From Ferrimonas gelatinilytica (GTDB lineage: Bacteria > Pseudomonadota > Gammaproteobacteria > Enterobacterales > Shewanellaceae): a stretch of DNA of 64,000 nucleotides. A program made the translations under genes and the position numbers. The DNA lies in NCBI RefSeq assembly GCF_039544205.1, contig NZ_BAABLF010000029.1, positions 69,123 through 133,122 of the forward strand, written 5' to 3'. Positions 9,641 through 18,780 of the stretch are shown here, piece by piece. The notes under the pieces were generated by a model, which searched no databases, was not told the DNA's origin, and saw nothing but the letters and a program-made list of their open reading frames with translations. Position 1 is the stretch's first letter. Every line of letters starts with the position of its first letter.

Positions 9641-11533
9641 TCAACCCGCCTTGCGCCCGGTTGCAACCACGCTGCCCTGCAGGGCAGAGACGCCAAGCTG
9701 CAGTAAGCAGCGCCGCTCCGCCTCAGTCTGGACCCCTGCCGCCACCACCTGGATAGGATGGTGAGAGACCACCTGGCGCAGGCTGGTCACCACCAGCTGA
9801 CTGTCCGGGCGCCGGTCAATTTGATGTACCAGACTGGGGTGCAGCTTGAGCCAGTGCAGGCTCAGGTCGTCGATATAGTGGGTGCCCTCGACGGTATAGC
9901 CCACCCCGTCCACAGACAGCTGGACCCCCATCTTTTGCCATTGCCTGAGTGTCGGGATCATCTGGTCGGCGTATTGCACCAGCTCACGCTCGTTCACCTC
10001 GATGATCAATTGACTACGGCGGGCCTGGTAGTTAGCCAGTAACATCTTGATTGACTTACCAAAACGGGGATGGATTACCGACTCGAATGGCAGGTTGACC
10101 GTCACAGGCTCGGGCCAGCCATGCTCCCGTTGCTGGCGCAGTGCCAGGGCCAGCAGCTCCCGATCGATCATCGGTAACAGTCCGCAGCGACGCGCCATGG
10201 GACGATAGAGCGAGGCCGCCAGCAACGTACCCTGGCCATCACGGATCTGGCTGACCATCTCCCGGGCAATCACCTTGCCCTCGGCGTTGACTACGTCCTC
10301 GAACTGAGGCAGGAAATCCCCACGCCGGATCGCTCCCTCCAGCAGGCTTCGCCAGCGCACGGAGCCCTGAGCCAGCTCCCTGTCCACCGCACCCTTGTCG
10401 TACATGAACCAGCCGCTCTCACCCTGAAGTTGGGCCGCTCTCAATGCCTGGTCCGCCTCCTCCAGCGCCTGCTCCAACGACTCTCCCTGAACGAAGTAGG
10501 CAGCCCCCAGATGGAGCAGGCGATCCCGTTCCACCTCGCCGGGCAGGCTCAGACGCCCGGCACTGCGATGTAACCGCGCCACCAGGGCATCCGCCTCTTT
10601 CAGGGGCAAGACCGGGACCACCAGCCCCAGCTGCAGCGCTTCCAGGCGGGCGAACACCGCATCCGGGTGAGCCATCAGTATCGGATCGCAGTGGTCAATG
10701 AATTCCTGCAGCAGCACCAGGCGACTCTGGCTATCCAGCGGCTCCAGGCCATCAAACTGCAGCAGGCAGAGCAGTCCATGACTGCTGAGCTGGTCATCCG
10801 GTGCCAAGGAGGCCAACCGGGACTCGAAAAACAGTCGATTGCCCAGCCCCAGCTCCGGATCCAGGCTGGCGTTAGCGCGGATCTGCCGATCCAGCTCCAG
10901 CTTGGCACTGCGCTCCCGGCGCCACTGTCGATGGAGTTTTTGCATCGCCCGCCCCACCACCAGGGGACGCTCTCCCCTGACCGGTGATCCTGCCGCCTCG
11001 TACTCCCCGTCGTTGATGCGGCGAGCCCGCAGTGCCAACAGCTCGACGCCGGCCATTTCGCCCCGCAACCAGCGTCGGCCGAAGAGCACCATCCCCAGCG
11101 CCATCATCAATCCGGCGCCCACCACCAACCACTCCGAACGGCTGAAGGTCGGCAGCAGTTGAGGCCGCTTCAGCGCCACCTTGAGGGTCAGGCCGTTATC
11201 GAGCTGACGGCGAAAGTGCATGGAGGGGCGCTCGAAATATTGCCGGGGCTGCCATCGAAACAGCTCTCTCTCCCCGCTGAGCAGGATAAAGCGATCCGCC
11301 TTAAGTCCCTCGAGCAGGTCCGGTAACCAGGCCTCCATCTGCTCCAGGGTCACCCCCCGCGCCGACTGGTCATTCATCAGTTTGACCAGAGCGTTCACCC
11401 GTACCTCTCGGTTATGGTTGCTGTGACTGTAACTGGCGGTCCAGGCGCTGATCAGCAAGCTGAGGGTGATGAAAAGCAGGGAGGTGATCCAAAACTGGAT
11501 CAGTCTCTGGGTCTGGGTGCGGTTTTTTTTCAT
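9641..11533 (-). CDS. csrD: CsrD/MshH-like RNase E specificity factor (degenerate GGDEF-EAL)
   Basis: A 630-residue protein, close to E. coli CsrD (646). Membrane helices at about residues 12-32 and 135-153 enclose a periplasmic segment; a HAMP-like linker follows, then a GGDEF domain in which the active motif is lost (RLSLPGE region) and an EAL domain that reads EMVS instead of EAL. So it should neither make nor degrade c-di-GMP. CsrD directs RNase E to the CsrB/CsrC RNAs and so frees the regulator CsrA. Position next to mreB and ssb matches both E. coli csrD-mreB and the Vibrio ssb-mshH order. The ATG has AGGAG five bases upstream. Confidence 0.85.
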   Translation of the reverse strand: MKKNRTQTQRLIQFWITSLLFITLSLLISAWTASYSHSNHNREVRVNALVKLMNDQSARGVTLEQMEAWLPDLLEGLKADRFILLSGERELFRWQPRQYFERPSMHFRRQLDNGLTLKVALKRPQLLPTFSRSEWLVVGAGLMMALGMVLFGRRWLRGEMAGVELLALRARRINDGEYEAAGSPVRGERPLVVGRAMQKLHRQWRRERSAKLELDRQIRANASLDPELGLGNRLFFESRLASLAPDDQLSSHGLLCLLQFDGLEPLDSQSRLVLLQEFIDHCDPILMAHPDAVFARLEALQLGLVVPVLPLKEADALVARLHRSAGRLSLPGEVERDRLLHLGAAYFVQGESLEQALEEADQALRAAQLQGESGWFMYDKGAVDRELAQGSVRWRSLLEGAIRRGDFLPQFEDVVNAEGKVIAREMVSQIRDGQGTLLAASLYRPMARRCGLLPMIDRELLALALRQQREHGWPEPVTVNLPFESVIHPRFGKSIKMLLANYQARRSQLIIEVNERELVQYADQMIPTLRQWQKMGVQLSVDGVGYTVEGTHYIDDLSLHWLKLHPSLVHQIDRRPDSQLVVTSLRQVVSHHPIQVVAAGVQTEAERRCLLQLGVSALQGSVVATGRKAG

Positions 11534-11634
11534 CCGGGCTCCTGCCGCCGATCCCTCGCCGAGGGGATCTTCTGTTCAGTTTTTCTCCACCTTGCCTTGC
11601 CGGCAGAGAAAGTCAATTGGTCAACGGAGGCTCA

Positions 11635-11665
11635 AAAACAGCAATCCCCGCCGAAGCGGGGATTG
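11635..11665 (-). terminator. Intrinsic terminator after ssb
   Basis: A 10-bp perfect stem (11642-11651 with 11656-11665) and a four-base loop, followed on the minus strand by GCTGTTTTTG. It lies 25 bases after the ssb stop codon and separates ssb from csrD. Confidence 0.75.
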
Positions 11666-11689
11666 AGAGAGCGAACGGGAGCCAAGTCC

Positions 11690-12331
11690 TCAGAACGGGA
11701 TGTCGTCGTCCCAGCCCTCATCCAGCTCCGGGGTGAAGCTCTGGTTCTGGTTCTGGTTCTGCTGAGGCTGGGCCGCCGGTTTCTGCTGTTGAGGCGCCGG
11801 AGCCGGTCGGCTCTGCTGGCCACCACCCTGACCGCCATAGTTCTGGCCGCCCTGAGGAGCGCCATAGTTCTGGCCCCCCTGCTGGCCACCTTGACCACCG
11901 TAATTCTGACCGCCCTGGTAACCGCCGGGCTGGCTGCCACCCTGACCGCCCTGGTAACCACTCTGGCCACCAAAGTTCTGGCCACCGCCCTGGCCGCCAC
12001 GGCTGTCCAACATCTGCATCTCGTTGGCGACAATCTCGGTGGTGAAACGATCCTGGCCGTTGTTGTCCTGCCACTTGCGGGTCTGCAGCTTGCCTTCGAT
12101 GTAGACCTTGGAGCCCTTCTTCAGGTACTCACCGGCGATCTCACCGAGGCGACGGAACAGCACCACCCGGTGCCACTCAGTCCGCTCCTGCTTCTGACCC
12201 TGCTGGTCTTTCCAGGACTCGGACGTTGCTACAGTAATGTTGGCTACGGCGTTGCCATTGGGCATGTAACGCACTTCCGGGTCTTGCCCGAGGTTGCCAA
12301 CCAGGATCACTTTGTTGATGCCACCGGCCAT
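11690..12331 (-). CDS. ssb: Single-stranded DNA-binding protein
   Basis: A 213-residue SSB. Residues 1-110 form the OB fold (GGINKVILVGNLGQDPEVRY, EWHRVVLFRRLGEIAGEYL, KGSKVYIEGKLQTRKW). A long Gly/Gln-rich linker with repeated GGQNYGG units follows, then a Gln-rich stretch and the acidic tip DDDIPF that docks replication and repair proteins. The start at 12331 is the conserved MAGGINK with GGAG eight bases upstream; an ATG 16 codons earlier is in frame but not conserved. It is placed back-to-back with the uvrA region through the MFS gene, as in relatives where ssb and uvrA are divergent neighbours. Confidence 0.97.
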   Translation of the reverse strand: MAGGINKVILVGNLGQDPEVRYMPNGNAVANITVATSESWKDQQGQKQERTEWHRVVLFRRLGEIAGEYLKKGSKVYIEGKLQTRKWQDNNGQDRFTTEIVANEMQMLDSRGGQGGGQNFGGQSGYQGGQGGSQPGGYQGGQNYGGQGGQQGGQNYGAPQGGQNYGGQGGGQQSRPAPAPQQQKPAAQPQQNQNQNQSFTPELDEGWDDDIPF

Positions 12332-12433
12332 CGATATCTCCAACGAGTTGCTCTGATTTATGACCGCACAGATTACCATAGGGGGCCGACTGGGATCACG
12401 CTCCTTTGTCTGCCCATTAAGTGACCAAATCGA

Positions 12434-13792
12434 TCAAGCCGTTAATGCCGCTTTCGCCGCCTCGATATCGAAGGGATCCTCCACCTTGAGATAGGCCGCC
12501 TTTTGCTCCGGGATCAGCACCACCTCCACCACGCCAGGCAGTTCGGAGAGCTGCCCGGCCAGGCTCTGTGCCCGGGCGGGATCGTAAAGCGGCGCATCCA
12601 GGGTCACGCTACGTACCTTGCGCGGCTCCTGCATCCCCCACATCAGGACAAACCAGAGGGCGATGGCGCCGCAACACAGGGCAAACACACCTTGGGCACC
12701 CAGGTGGGTGTAGAGGACACCCCCAAGCAGGCCGCCAGCAAAGGCACCAAAGAACTGGGCAGTGGAGTAGATCCCCATGGCAGAGCCCTTGTCCCCGGGG
12801 GGGCTAAGACGGGAGATGAGGCTGGGCAGCGCCGCCTCCAGGTAGTTGAGGCCGGCGAAGAAGAGCACCACCGCGGCGCTCAGACCCCAGACCGAATCGA
12901 GCTGGGTGAGCATCAGCAGGGCCGCCAGTCCCATCAGGGCGATGGCAAAAAGAAAAGGCCCGCGGGTCTGGCCCCGTTTCACCCCGTAAAGCAGGATCGG
13001 CACCATCAGCACCAGCGCCAGCACCATGGCGGGCAGGTAGAGCGTCCAGTGACGATCCGCCACCAGGCCAGCACTCACCAGGGCCAGCGGCAGGGCCACG
13101 AAGATGGCGGTGATCAGCATGTGAAGGATCAGGATGCTGATATCCAGCCGCAGCAGCTGGGGATCTTTGAGCAGCGCCTTGAGCCGCGCCGGCACCGCCA
13201 CCAGGTCCCGCGTCGGTGCTTTCTGTACGGCGTTAGGCACTACAAACTGCATCACCGCCAGGGCGCCCAGTGCCAGCACCGCCGTCAGGCCAAAGAGACC
13301 GTTAATGCCGATCCAGCCCGCCAGCGCCGGCCCCGCCACCAGGGCCACCATGAAAGAGAGACCGATAAAGGAGCCGATGATCGCCATCACCTTGGGCCGC
13401 TGCTCATCCCGGGTAAGATCCGAGGCCAGCGCCAGCACCGCCGAAGCGATCGCCCCCGCGCCCTGCAGCGCCCGCCCCAGGGCAACCACGTAGATGGAGT
13501 CTGCCAGGGCCGCCACCAGGGAGCCCAGGGCAAACAGCAGCAAGCCGGCGGCAATCACCCGCTTGCGGCCGAAGCGATCGGAAGCGATCCCGGCGGGGAT
13601 CTGCAGTATCCCCTGGGTCAGGCCGTAGGCGCCGATGGCGATCCCCACCCACAGCGGCGAGAACCCCGCCAGGGACTGACCATAGGTAGCCAGCACCGGC
13701 ATGATCAGAAACAGGCCGAACATGCGCAGGCCGTACACACCAGCCAGGGAGAGAGCGGTGCGTTTTTCGATGGGGGTAAGTCCTTGACTCAC
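12434..13792 (-). CDS. YajR-type MFS transporter
   Basis: A 452-residue major facilitator with twelve predicted helices and the motif-A loop SDRFGRKRV between helices 2 and 3, followed by a cytosolic ferredoxin-like C-terminal domain of about 65 residues (VRSVTLDAP...GVVEVVLIPEQKAAYLKVE). This layout and length match E. coli YajR (454 residues), a proton-driven exporter of unknown substrate. The start is taken as GTG at 13792 with AGGAG five bases upstream; the open frame extends 64 codons further, but that part crosses the repeat-rich spacer and is unlike the family. The gene lies between ssb and the divergent uvrA. Confidence 0.85.
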   Translation of the reverse strand: MSQGLTPIEKRTALSLAGVYGLRMFGLFLIMPVLATYGQSLAGFSPLWVGIAIGAYGLTQGILQIPAGIASDRFGRKRVIAAGLLLFALGSLVAALADSIYVVALGRALQGAGAIASAVLALASDLTRDEQRPKVMAIIGSFIGLSFMVALVAGPALAGWIGINGLFGLTAVLALGALAVMQFVVPNAVQKAPTRDLVAVPARLKALLKDPQLLRLDISILILHMLITAIFVALPLALVSAGLVADRHWTLYLPAMVLALVLMVPILLYGVKRGQTRGPFLFAIALMGLAALLMLTQLDSVWGLSAAVVLFFAGLNYLEAALPSLISRLSPPGDKGSAMGIYSTAQFFGAFAGGLLGGVLYTHLGAQGVFALCCGAIALWFVLMWGMQEPRKVRSVTLDAPLYDPARAQSLAGQLSELPGVVEVVLIPEQKAAYLKVEDPFDIEAAKAALTA

Positions 13793-14274
13793 GGAGACTC
13801 CTGATAATGGGGCGGTATCGCAACAGGGAAACAGTGTACCAAAGGTTGAAAACTTGTCTGCCACCAATGCGTTGTATCCGCGCACAGCACACGCTTTCCG
13901 GGGCTCCCTGCTTTTCGGAACCAGGAACGAGGAACTAGGTTCTAGGTTCTCGGAGCTAAATAACTGTTCCCAATTGCGCGACATCTTGCCTTTCGCGAAG
14001 GCGACCTAGTGCAGTCGAGCACCAAGCTCTTAGGAACTAGGATCTAGGCCCTAGTTCCTAAGAGCCGGATTAAAGCCTGATACTTCTGGGCTTACACGAA
14101 AGTCGAGCATGTTTAGGATGAGCTATTGAGGAACTGGGTTCTGGGGCTATTGGGAAGGTACGTCAGGTAAGCAGAGCGCGGGAGCCAACCATAAGTGACA
14201 AAGTTCACAGCGGTGCCGCGCTTTAATCGATTATGCGATACTGGGAAAACTTTGATCTTTGGATAGCTGGCTCG
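13793..14274. other. Repeat-bearing spacer between the MFS gene and uvrA
   Basis: No gene is seen in about 480 bases. The spacer holds a 139-bp interspersed repeat (13989-14127) and, at about 13915-13960, another stretch built from GGAAC/CTAGGTTCT units. I found no LexA-type CTG-N10-CAG box in front of uvrA. Confidence 0.6.
13989..14127 (-). repeat. 139-bp interspersed repeat, copy A
   Basis: In the minus orientation this stretch aligns over its whole length with 21647-21785 (plus). Shared blocks are AATAGCT, the ACTTTCGTG segment, GGCTCTTAGGAAC...GTTCCTAAGAGCTT, GTGCTC and CTTCGCGAA. The centre is an inverted repeat (CTCTTAGGAAC / GTTCCTAAGAG) that could form a hairpin. No protein is encoded. 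Confidence 0.75.
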
Positions 14275-17097
14275 ATGGACAATATAGAAGTACGGGGCGC
14301 CCGCACCCACAACCTCAAGAACGTCAACCTCACCATCCCCAGGGACAAGCTGATCGTGATCACCGGCCTGTCCGGGTCCGGCAAATCCTCCCTGGCGTTC
14401 GACACCCTCTATGCCGAGGGGCAGCGGCGCTATGTCGAGTCTCTTTCCGCCTATGCCCGTCAGTTCCTGTCACTGATGGAGAAGCCGGACGTCGACCACA
14501 TCGAGGGCCTCTCCCCGGCCATCTCCATCGAGCAGAAATCCACCTCCCACAACCCCCGCTCCACCGTGGGCACCATCACCGAGATCTACGACTACCTGAG
14601 GCTACTGTTTGCGCGGGTGGGGGAGCCACGCTGTCCCACCCACAGTGAACCGCTGGCGGCGCAGACCGTCAGCCAGATGGTGGACAAGGTGCTGGAACTG
14701 GAGCCCGGCAGTAAGCAGCTGCTGCTGGCGCCGGTGATCCAGGGCCGCAAGGGGGAGCACACCAAGCTGCTGGAATCCCTGGCCGCCCAGGGCTATGTCC
14801 GTGCCCGCATCGATGGCGAGGTGTGTGACTTGTCGGATCCGCCAACGCTAGACCTGCACGTCAAGCACACCATCGAGGTGGTGGTGGACCGCTTCAAGGT
14901 CCGGGAGGATCTCAAGCAGCGACTGGCGGAGTCCTTCGAGACAGCGCTGGAGCTCTCCGGTGGGGTCGCCCTGGTGGCCCCCATGGAGGGGGGGGGGGAG
15001 CCGCTGATTTTCTCCGCCAACTTTGCCTGCCCGCTCTGTGGCTACTCCATGGCGGAGCTGGAGCCGAGGATCTTCTCCTTCAACAACCCCGCCGGTGCCT
15101 GCCCCACCTGCGATGGCCTCGGCATTCAGCAGTTTTTCGACGAGGAGCGGGTGGTCACCAACCCAGATCTCTCCCTCGCCGGCGGCTGCATCCGCGGCTG
15201 GGATCGGCGCAACTTCTACTACTACCAGATGCTGCGCTCCCTGGCGGAGCATTACGACTTCGACATCGAGATGCCCTGGAAGGACCTGCCCAGCAAGGTG
15301 AAGAAGTGGGTGCTGGATGGCTCCGGCCGGGAGAGCATCCAGTTCAAGTATGTCAACGATCGCGGCGATACCGTGGTGCGCAAGCACCCCTTCGAAGGGA
15401 TCCTCAACAACCTGCAGCGGCGCTACAAGGAGACGGAGTCCAACTCGGTTAGGGAGGAGCTGGCCAAGTACATCTCCACTACCGCCTGCCGCAGCTGTGG
15501 CGGCTCACGCCTGCGGGAGGAGGCGCGCAACGTCTTCGTGGGCGAGAACACCCTGCCGCAGCTGACCCAGTGGTCGATCGGCGATGCCCTAGCCTGGTTT
15601 GAGCAGCTCACCTTCGAGGGCCAGAAGCGCCAGATCGCGGAGAAGATCCTCAAGGAGATCCACGATCGTCTCGGCTTCCTGGTCAACGTCGGCCTCAACT
15701 ACCTCAACCTCTCCCGCTCCGCCGATACCCTCTCCGGCGGCGAGGCCCAGCGGATCCGCCTGGCCAGTCAGATCGGCGCCGGCCTGGTGGGGGTGATGTA
15801 CGTGCTGGACGAACCCTCCATCGGCCTGCACCAGCGGGACAACGAACGACTGCTCAACACCCTGGAGCACCTGCGGGACCTGGGCAACACCGTGATCGTG
15901 GTGGAGCATGACGAGGACGCCATTCGCGCCGCGGACCACATCATCGACATCGGCCCTGGTGCTGGCGTGCATGGGGGCGAAGTGGTGGCGGACGGCACCT
16001 TCGAAGATATCCTCGCAAGTGAGGACTCCCTAACCGGACAGTACCTGTCCGGAGTGAAAAAGATTGCCGTTCCCGCAACTCGGACTCCCTACGATCCCGA
16101 GCAGGTGATCACCCTCTACGGTGCCAGCGGCAACAACCTCAGACAGGTGGATCTCACCATTCCCGTCGGCCTGATGACCTGTGTCACCGGGGTCTCCGGC
16201 TCCGGCAAATCGACCCTGATCAACGACACCTTCTACAAGATCGCCCACCGGGAGCTCAACGGCGCCACCGTGGATGAACCGGCCCCTTACCAGCGGGTAG
16301 AGGGGATGGATCTCTGCGACAAGGTGGTGGACATCGACCAGTCCCCCATCGGCCGTACCCCGCGCTCCAACCCGGCCACCTACACCGGGATCTTCACGCC
16401 GATCCGGGAGCTGTTCTCCGGCACCCCAGAGTCCCGTGCCCGGGGCTACAAGCCCGGCCGCTTCTCCTTCAACGTCAAAGGGGGCCGCTGCGAGGCCTGC
16501 CAGGGGGATGGGGTGATCAAGGTGGAGATGCACTTCCTGCCGGATGTCTATGTCCCCTGCGACCAGTGCAAGGGCAAGCGCTACAACCGGGAAACCCTGG
16601 AGGTGCACTACAAGGGCAAGAGCATCCACGAGGTGCTGGAGATGACGGTGGAGGAGGCGCGCGGTTTCTTCGACGCCGTCCCCGCCATCGCCCGCAAGCT
16701 GCAGACCCTGATGGATGTCGGCCTCTCCTACGTCCGCCTGGGACAGTCCGCGACCACCCTCTCCGGCGGTGAGGCCCAGCGGGTCAAGCTGGCCAAGGAG
16801 CTCTCCAAGCGGGACACCGGTAAGACCCTCTATATCCTCGATGAGCCCACCACTGGCCTGCACTTCCAGGATATCCAACTGCTGCTGGACGTGCTGCACC
16901 GGCTGCGGGACCACGGCAACACCGTGGTGGTGATCGAGCACAACCTGGACGTGATCAAGACCGCCGACTGGATCGTGGATCTCGGTCCGGAAGGTGGTGC
17001 CGGGGGCGGCACCATCCTCACCGTCGGCACCCCGGAAGCGGTAGCGGAGTGTAAGGAGTCACACACGGCGCGGTTCTTAAAGCCGATGCTCAGCTAA
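14275..17097 (+). CDS. uvrA: Excinuclease ABC subunit A
   Basis: A 940-residue protein, exactly the E. coli length. It carries two ABC ATPase modules: Walker A GLSGSGKSS at residue 31 and GVSGSGKST in the second half, with signatures LSGGEAQRIRLA and LSGGEAQRVKLA. Two zinc-binding CxxC pairs are visible (CPLCG...CPTCDG and CEACQGDG...CDQCKG). UvrA finds helix-distorting lesions with UvrB and loads it for nucleotide excision repair. The start at 14275 (MDNIEVRGARTHNLK) is the conserved one; 14 in-frame codons upstream are not. The ribosome site is weak, and no SOS box was seen. Confidence 0.97.
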   Translation: MDNIEVRGARTHNLKNVNLTIPRDKLIVITGLSGSGKSSLAFDTLYAEGQRRYVESLSAYARQFLSLMEKPDVDHIEGLSPAISIEQKSTSHNPRSTVGTITEIYDYLRLLFARVGEPRCPTHSEPLAAQTVSQMVDKVLELEPGSKQLLLAPVIQGRKGEHTKLLESLAAQGYVRARIDGEVCDLSDPPTLDLHVKHTIEVVVDRFKVREDLKQRLAESFETALELSGGVALVAPMEGGGEPLIFSANFACPLCGYSMAELEPRIFSFNNPAGACPTCDGLGIQQFFDEERVVTNPDLSLAGGCIRGWDRRNFYYYQMLRSLAEHYDFDIEMPWKDLPSKVKKWVLDGSGRESIQFKYVNDRGDTVVRKHPFEGILNNLQRRYKETESNSVREELAKYISTTACRSCGGSRLREEARNVFVGENTLPQLTQWSIGDALAWFEQLTFEGQKRQIAEKILKEIHDRLGFLVNVGLNYLNLSRSADTLSGGEAQRIRLASQIGAGLVGVMYVLDEPSIGLHQRDNERLLNTLEHLRDLGNTVIVVEHDEDAIRAADHIIDIGPGAGVHGGEVVADGTFEDILASEDSLTGQYLSGVKKIAVPATRTPYDPEQVITLYGASGNNLRQVDLTIPVGLMTCVTGVSGSGKSTLINDTFYKIAHRELNGATVDEPAPYQRVEGMDLCDKVVDIDQSPIGRTPRSNPATYTGIFTPIRELFSGTPESRARGYKPGRFSFNVKGGRCEACQGDGVIKVEMHFLPDVYVPCDQCKGKRYNRETLEVHYKGKSIHEVLEMTVEEARGFFDAVPAIARKLQTLMDVGLSYVRLGQSATTLSGGEAQRVKLAKELSKRDTGKTLYILDEPTTGLHFQDIQLLLDVLHRLRDHGNTVVVIEHNLDVIKTADWIVDLGPEGGAGGGTILTVGTPEAVAECKESHTARFLKPMLS

Positions 17098-17121
17098 CTC
17101 CGCTTTCTCTCGTTTGGTGGC

Positions 17122-17150
17122 AAAACGGCGTCCAGAGGGACGCCGTTTTT
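17122..17150 (+). terminator. Intrinsic terminator after uvrA
   Basis: A perfect 9-bp stem ACGGCGTCC / GGACGCCGT with loop AGAG, followed by TTTTTG. The same stem occurs after the antiporter gene at 20202-20229. Confidence 0.85.
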
Positions 17151-17220
17151 GTTGGTTTCCGCTGACGCGGCGCCGGGTTTGTGGAGGTTTGGTTTTGGTG
17201 GGCGGCTGCGCTGCGAGGCT
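17122..17220 (+). repeat. Terminator-bearing repeat, copy 1
   Basis: Shares the terminator hairpin and the following TTTTTGTTGGTTTCCGCTGA with copy 2 at 20202-20300; similarity continues more weakly through GGCGC, GGGTT, TTTTGG and GGCTGCGC. It sits at the 3' end of a gene in both cases. Confidence 0.65.
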
Positions 17221-17656
17221 TCTTTGTTTCTAATGTGATTTGTCGCGTTGGCGACGGCAACCAGAAGGGTTTCACCCCTCTGGACTCCCTTTTTGCCTCC
17301 CTGCGGCCGCTCTTTCGATGGCATCGCTGAGTCCGATGGGCAGGATGCCCAAGTGCCTCAATCACAGGGAAGTGAAGGAGCGGCCTCGAAGTCGGCAGAG
17401 CAAAACGTGGTTATGTGCATTTTCAGCGCAGCCCTCACTCCGGTCGCTCTCCGCTGCGCCTCAGGTCAAAGTCGGCTTCCTGTCTCCGTTGACCACTCGG
17501 GCCATCCATGGCCCTCAGCCTTGCTACAACCGACCTACGTTCGAGCTGATTAAAATCCGAGGTAGGCAGCCCAGGAGCGAGAGCAGGTGGCGTATCCAAT
17601 TTCCGTGGGCAGATGCCTCCACACTTGCCGCCTTCACACCGTCGAGCCAAGGAGCA

Positions 17657-18139
17657 TCAGCCTCTGCGCAGGGCTTTTTGCGCTACCGATAGGATAATGT
17701 CGTCGCCGCCACACTGAGCGAGATCCAGTACGGGGGCTCGGGAACAGTGCCCATCGCCGGTTTCGAGGCAGAACAGGAACTGGGTGCGGGTCTTAACCGG
17801 CGCTGCCAGAATCCCCTTGGGAAGATCATCCCACTTCCACTGGCTGATGACGCGCTTGGCCTGGGTTGCAAAGTGATGGCTCGTCGAGCCCGCCACCTTG
17901 ATCTCTTTGATTTCGTAGTCCGGTGTCACGACATATTCAACGGAAGCACAGCCTTCGCTACCTGCCCGAGCCTCTTCGATGGGAAACAGTGGCGAGTAGC
18001 GCTCCAGGCGCTGCCATTTTTCCGACAGCAGTTCAGACTCAGTGAGTGGCAGTGCCTGAAACTGAGCCGTCGGCGTCGTAGCGCACGCAGCCAAGAAGAA
18101 TACGCCGGCTACCGCGGTTAATGATCGGTGTAATGTCAT
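17657..18139 (-). CDS. Lipoprotein with TonB C-terminal-like domain
   Basis: A 160-residue predicted lipoprotein: signal sequence with lipobox LAAC (Cys19), then a domain around residues 60-120 with SVEYVVTPDYEIKEIKV and AKRVISQWKW, the pattern of the TonB C-terminal/energy-transducer fold. Four further cysteines could form disulfides in the periplasm. Unlike true TonB it has no proline-rich spacer or inner-membrane anchor, so it is probably a stand-alone TonB-box-like periplasmic protein of unknown role. ATG at 18139 has GGGAG seven bases upstream. It is a single gene flanked by repeat-rich spacers. Confidence 0.6.
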   Translation of the reverse strand: MTLHRSLTAVAGVFFLAACATTPTAQFQALPLTESELLSEKWQRLERYSPLFPIEEARAGSEGCASVEYVVTPDYEIKEIKVAGSTSHHFATQAKRVISQWKWDDLPKGILAAPVKTRTQFLFCLETGDGHCSRAPVLDLAQCGGDDIILSVAQKALRRG

Positions 18140-18361
18140 GGTTCAACTCCCTTTAAACAGATCCCAACCCCTCTACCTTGGGTCGCATCGGTGGCAATCC
18201 CTGGTAACGGATTGGTTTTCATCTTCCTTGTTCAGATAAGAAACGATACCAGAGTACGTCGATCCGCACATAGTGGCGCTGTTAACTCCCAAGCGGGATT
18301 AATCGGTCGTGGCGGATACCGAATGTATCGCTCTTTGATTTCCTTTCGGTGAGTAGCTGCA

Positions 18362-18402
18362 CCGTGAGGCTTATCCGTTATCTGATCTTTCTTTGCCGAG
18401 AG
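18362..18402 (+). repeat. Short dispersed repeat
   Basis: Near-identical to 20291-20330 (one or two mismatches in about 35 bases, sharing CGTTATCTGATCTTTCTTTG in reading order). It brackets the NhaC-type gene and belongs to the same repeat family as the terminator-bearing element. Confidence 0.7.
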
Positions 18403-18682
18403 CTGCCCAACTAACTCCGTAACGCCCGCAAAAGGGGCTCTTGCTCCTACAAAGCAGAGACAACCTCCCCATGCCTGCCGTCACCGGCGCGACACAAACT
18501 TAATCACCCTCTCCGCCACTGAATAGGAACTCAAAAAATGCTGATCCTAAGGGCAAAAACAATTACCCAAAGCTGCAATTGACGGCAACGCCAACTCGGA
18601 TTACTTTGCCGCCGATGTTTTGACCGGGTCCGGCAATAGCGAAAGCGGTGTACCGCAGCGTCTGGAGACACGTCCGTAAAAG

Positions 18683-18730
18683 CAGGTATGCCTACCTGGT
18701 TTTTCTGCGGACAGCCAGGTGCTTTTCCTT
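18683..18730 (+). promoter_or_regulatory. Mutually exclusive hairpins, possible attenuator
   Basis: CAGGTA (18683-18688) can pair with TACCTG (18693-18698), followed by GTTTTTC. The segment ACCTGG (18694-18699) can instead pair with CCAGGT (18715-18720), followed by the T-rich GCTTTTCCTTTGT. Both cannot form together, the layout of a switchable terminator 50-100 bases before the antiporter start codon. I could not match the upstream sequence to a lysine riboswitch or any other known class. Confidence 0.25.
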
Positions 18731-18780
18731 TGTCCCCGCGCTCTGTGGTAGCGCTATCGATCTTTAAGGACCTGGAACGC

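Larger units (their letters stand above)
17100..17656. other. Spacer downstream of uvrA: terminator and repeat, no gene
   Basis: Contains the uvrA terminator and a repeat shared with the region behind the antiporter gene (17122-17220 against 20202-20300), plus a 20-base identity CTCCGTTGACCACTCGGGCC at 17484-17503 and 20369-20388. Open frames here (for example 17240-17692, plus) look like random translation of GC-rich DNA and are not called. Confidence 0.55.
18140..18780. other. Spacer upstream of the antiporter gene
   Basis: About 640 bases without a convincing gene. A 41-base stretch (18362-18402, TGAGGCTTAT..CTTTGCCG) is repeated at 20291-20330 behind the antiporter gene. The last 180 bases contain competing hairpins (see the separate entry) and the antiporter's ribosome site AAGGA. 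Confidence 0.5.

Noticed and set aside
11800..12010. Short tandem repeats that could be a minisatellite or CRISPR-like array
   Set aside because: They encode the Gly/Gln-rich linker of SSB (repeated GGQNYGG) and are in frame, with no spacers of constant length.
12503..13804. A 433-codon plus-strand frame opposite the MFS gene
   Set aside because: The product is rich in His, Gln and Arg as expected from antisense reading of membrane-protein codons, and the MFS gene is clearly real.
14128..14274. LexA box in front of uvrA
   Set aside because: No CTG-N10-CAG palindrome was found; uvrA may not be SOS-controlled here or the box has diverged.
17240..17692. A 150-codon gene in the uvrA downstream spacer
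   Set aside because: It runs through dispersed repeats and overlaps the end of the TonB-like lipoprotein gene; no family resemblance.
18540..18720. Lysine riboswitch in front of the NhaC-type gene
   Set aside because: The conserved AGAGG-GCG, AGTA and GCCGAA blocks are missing; only generic hairpins remain.
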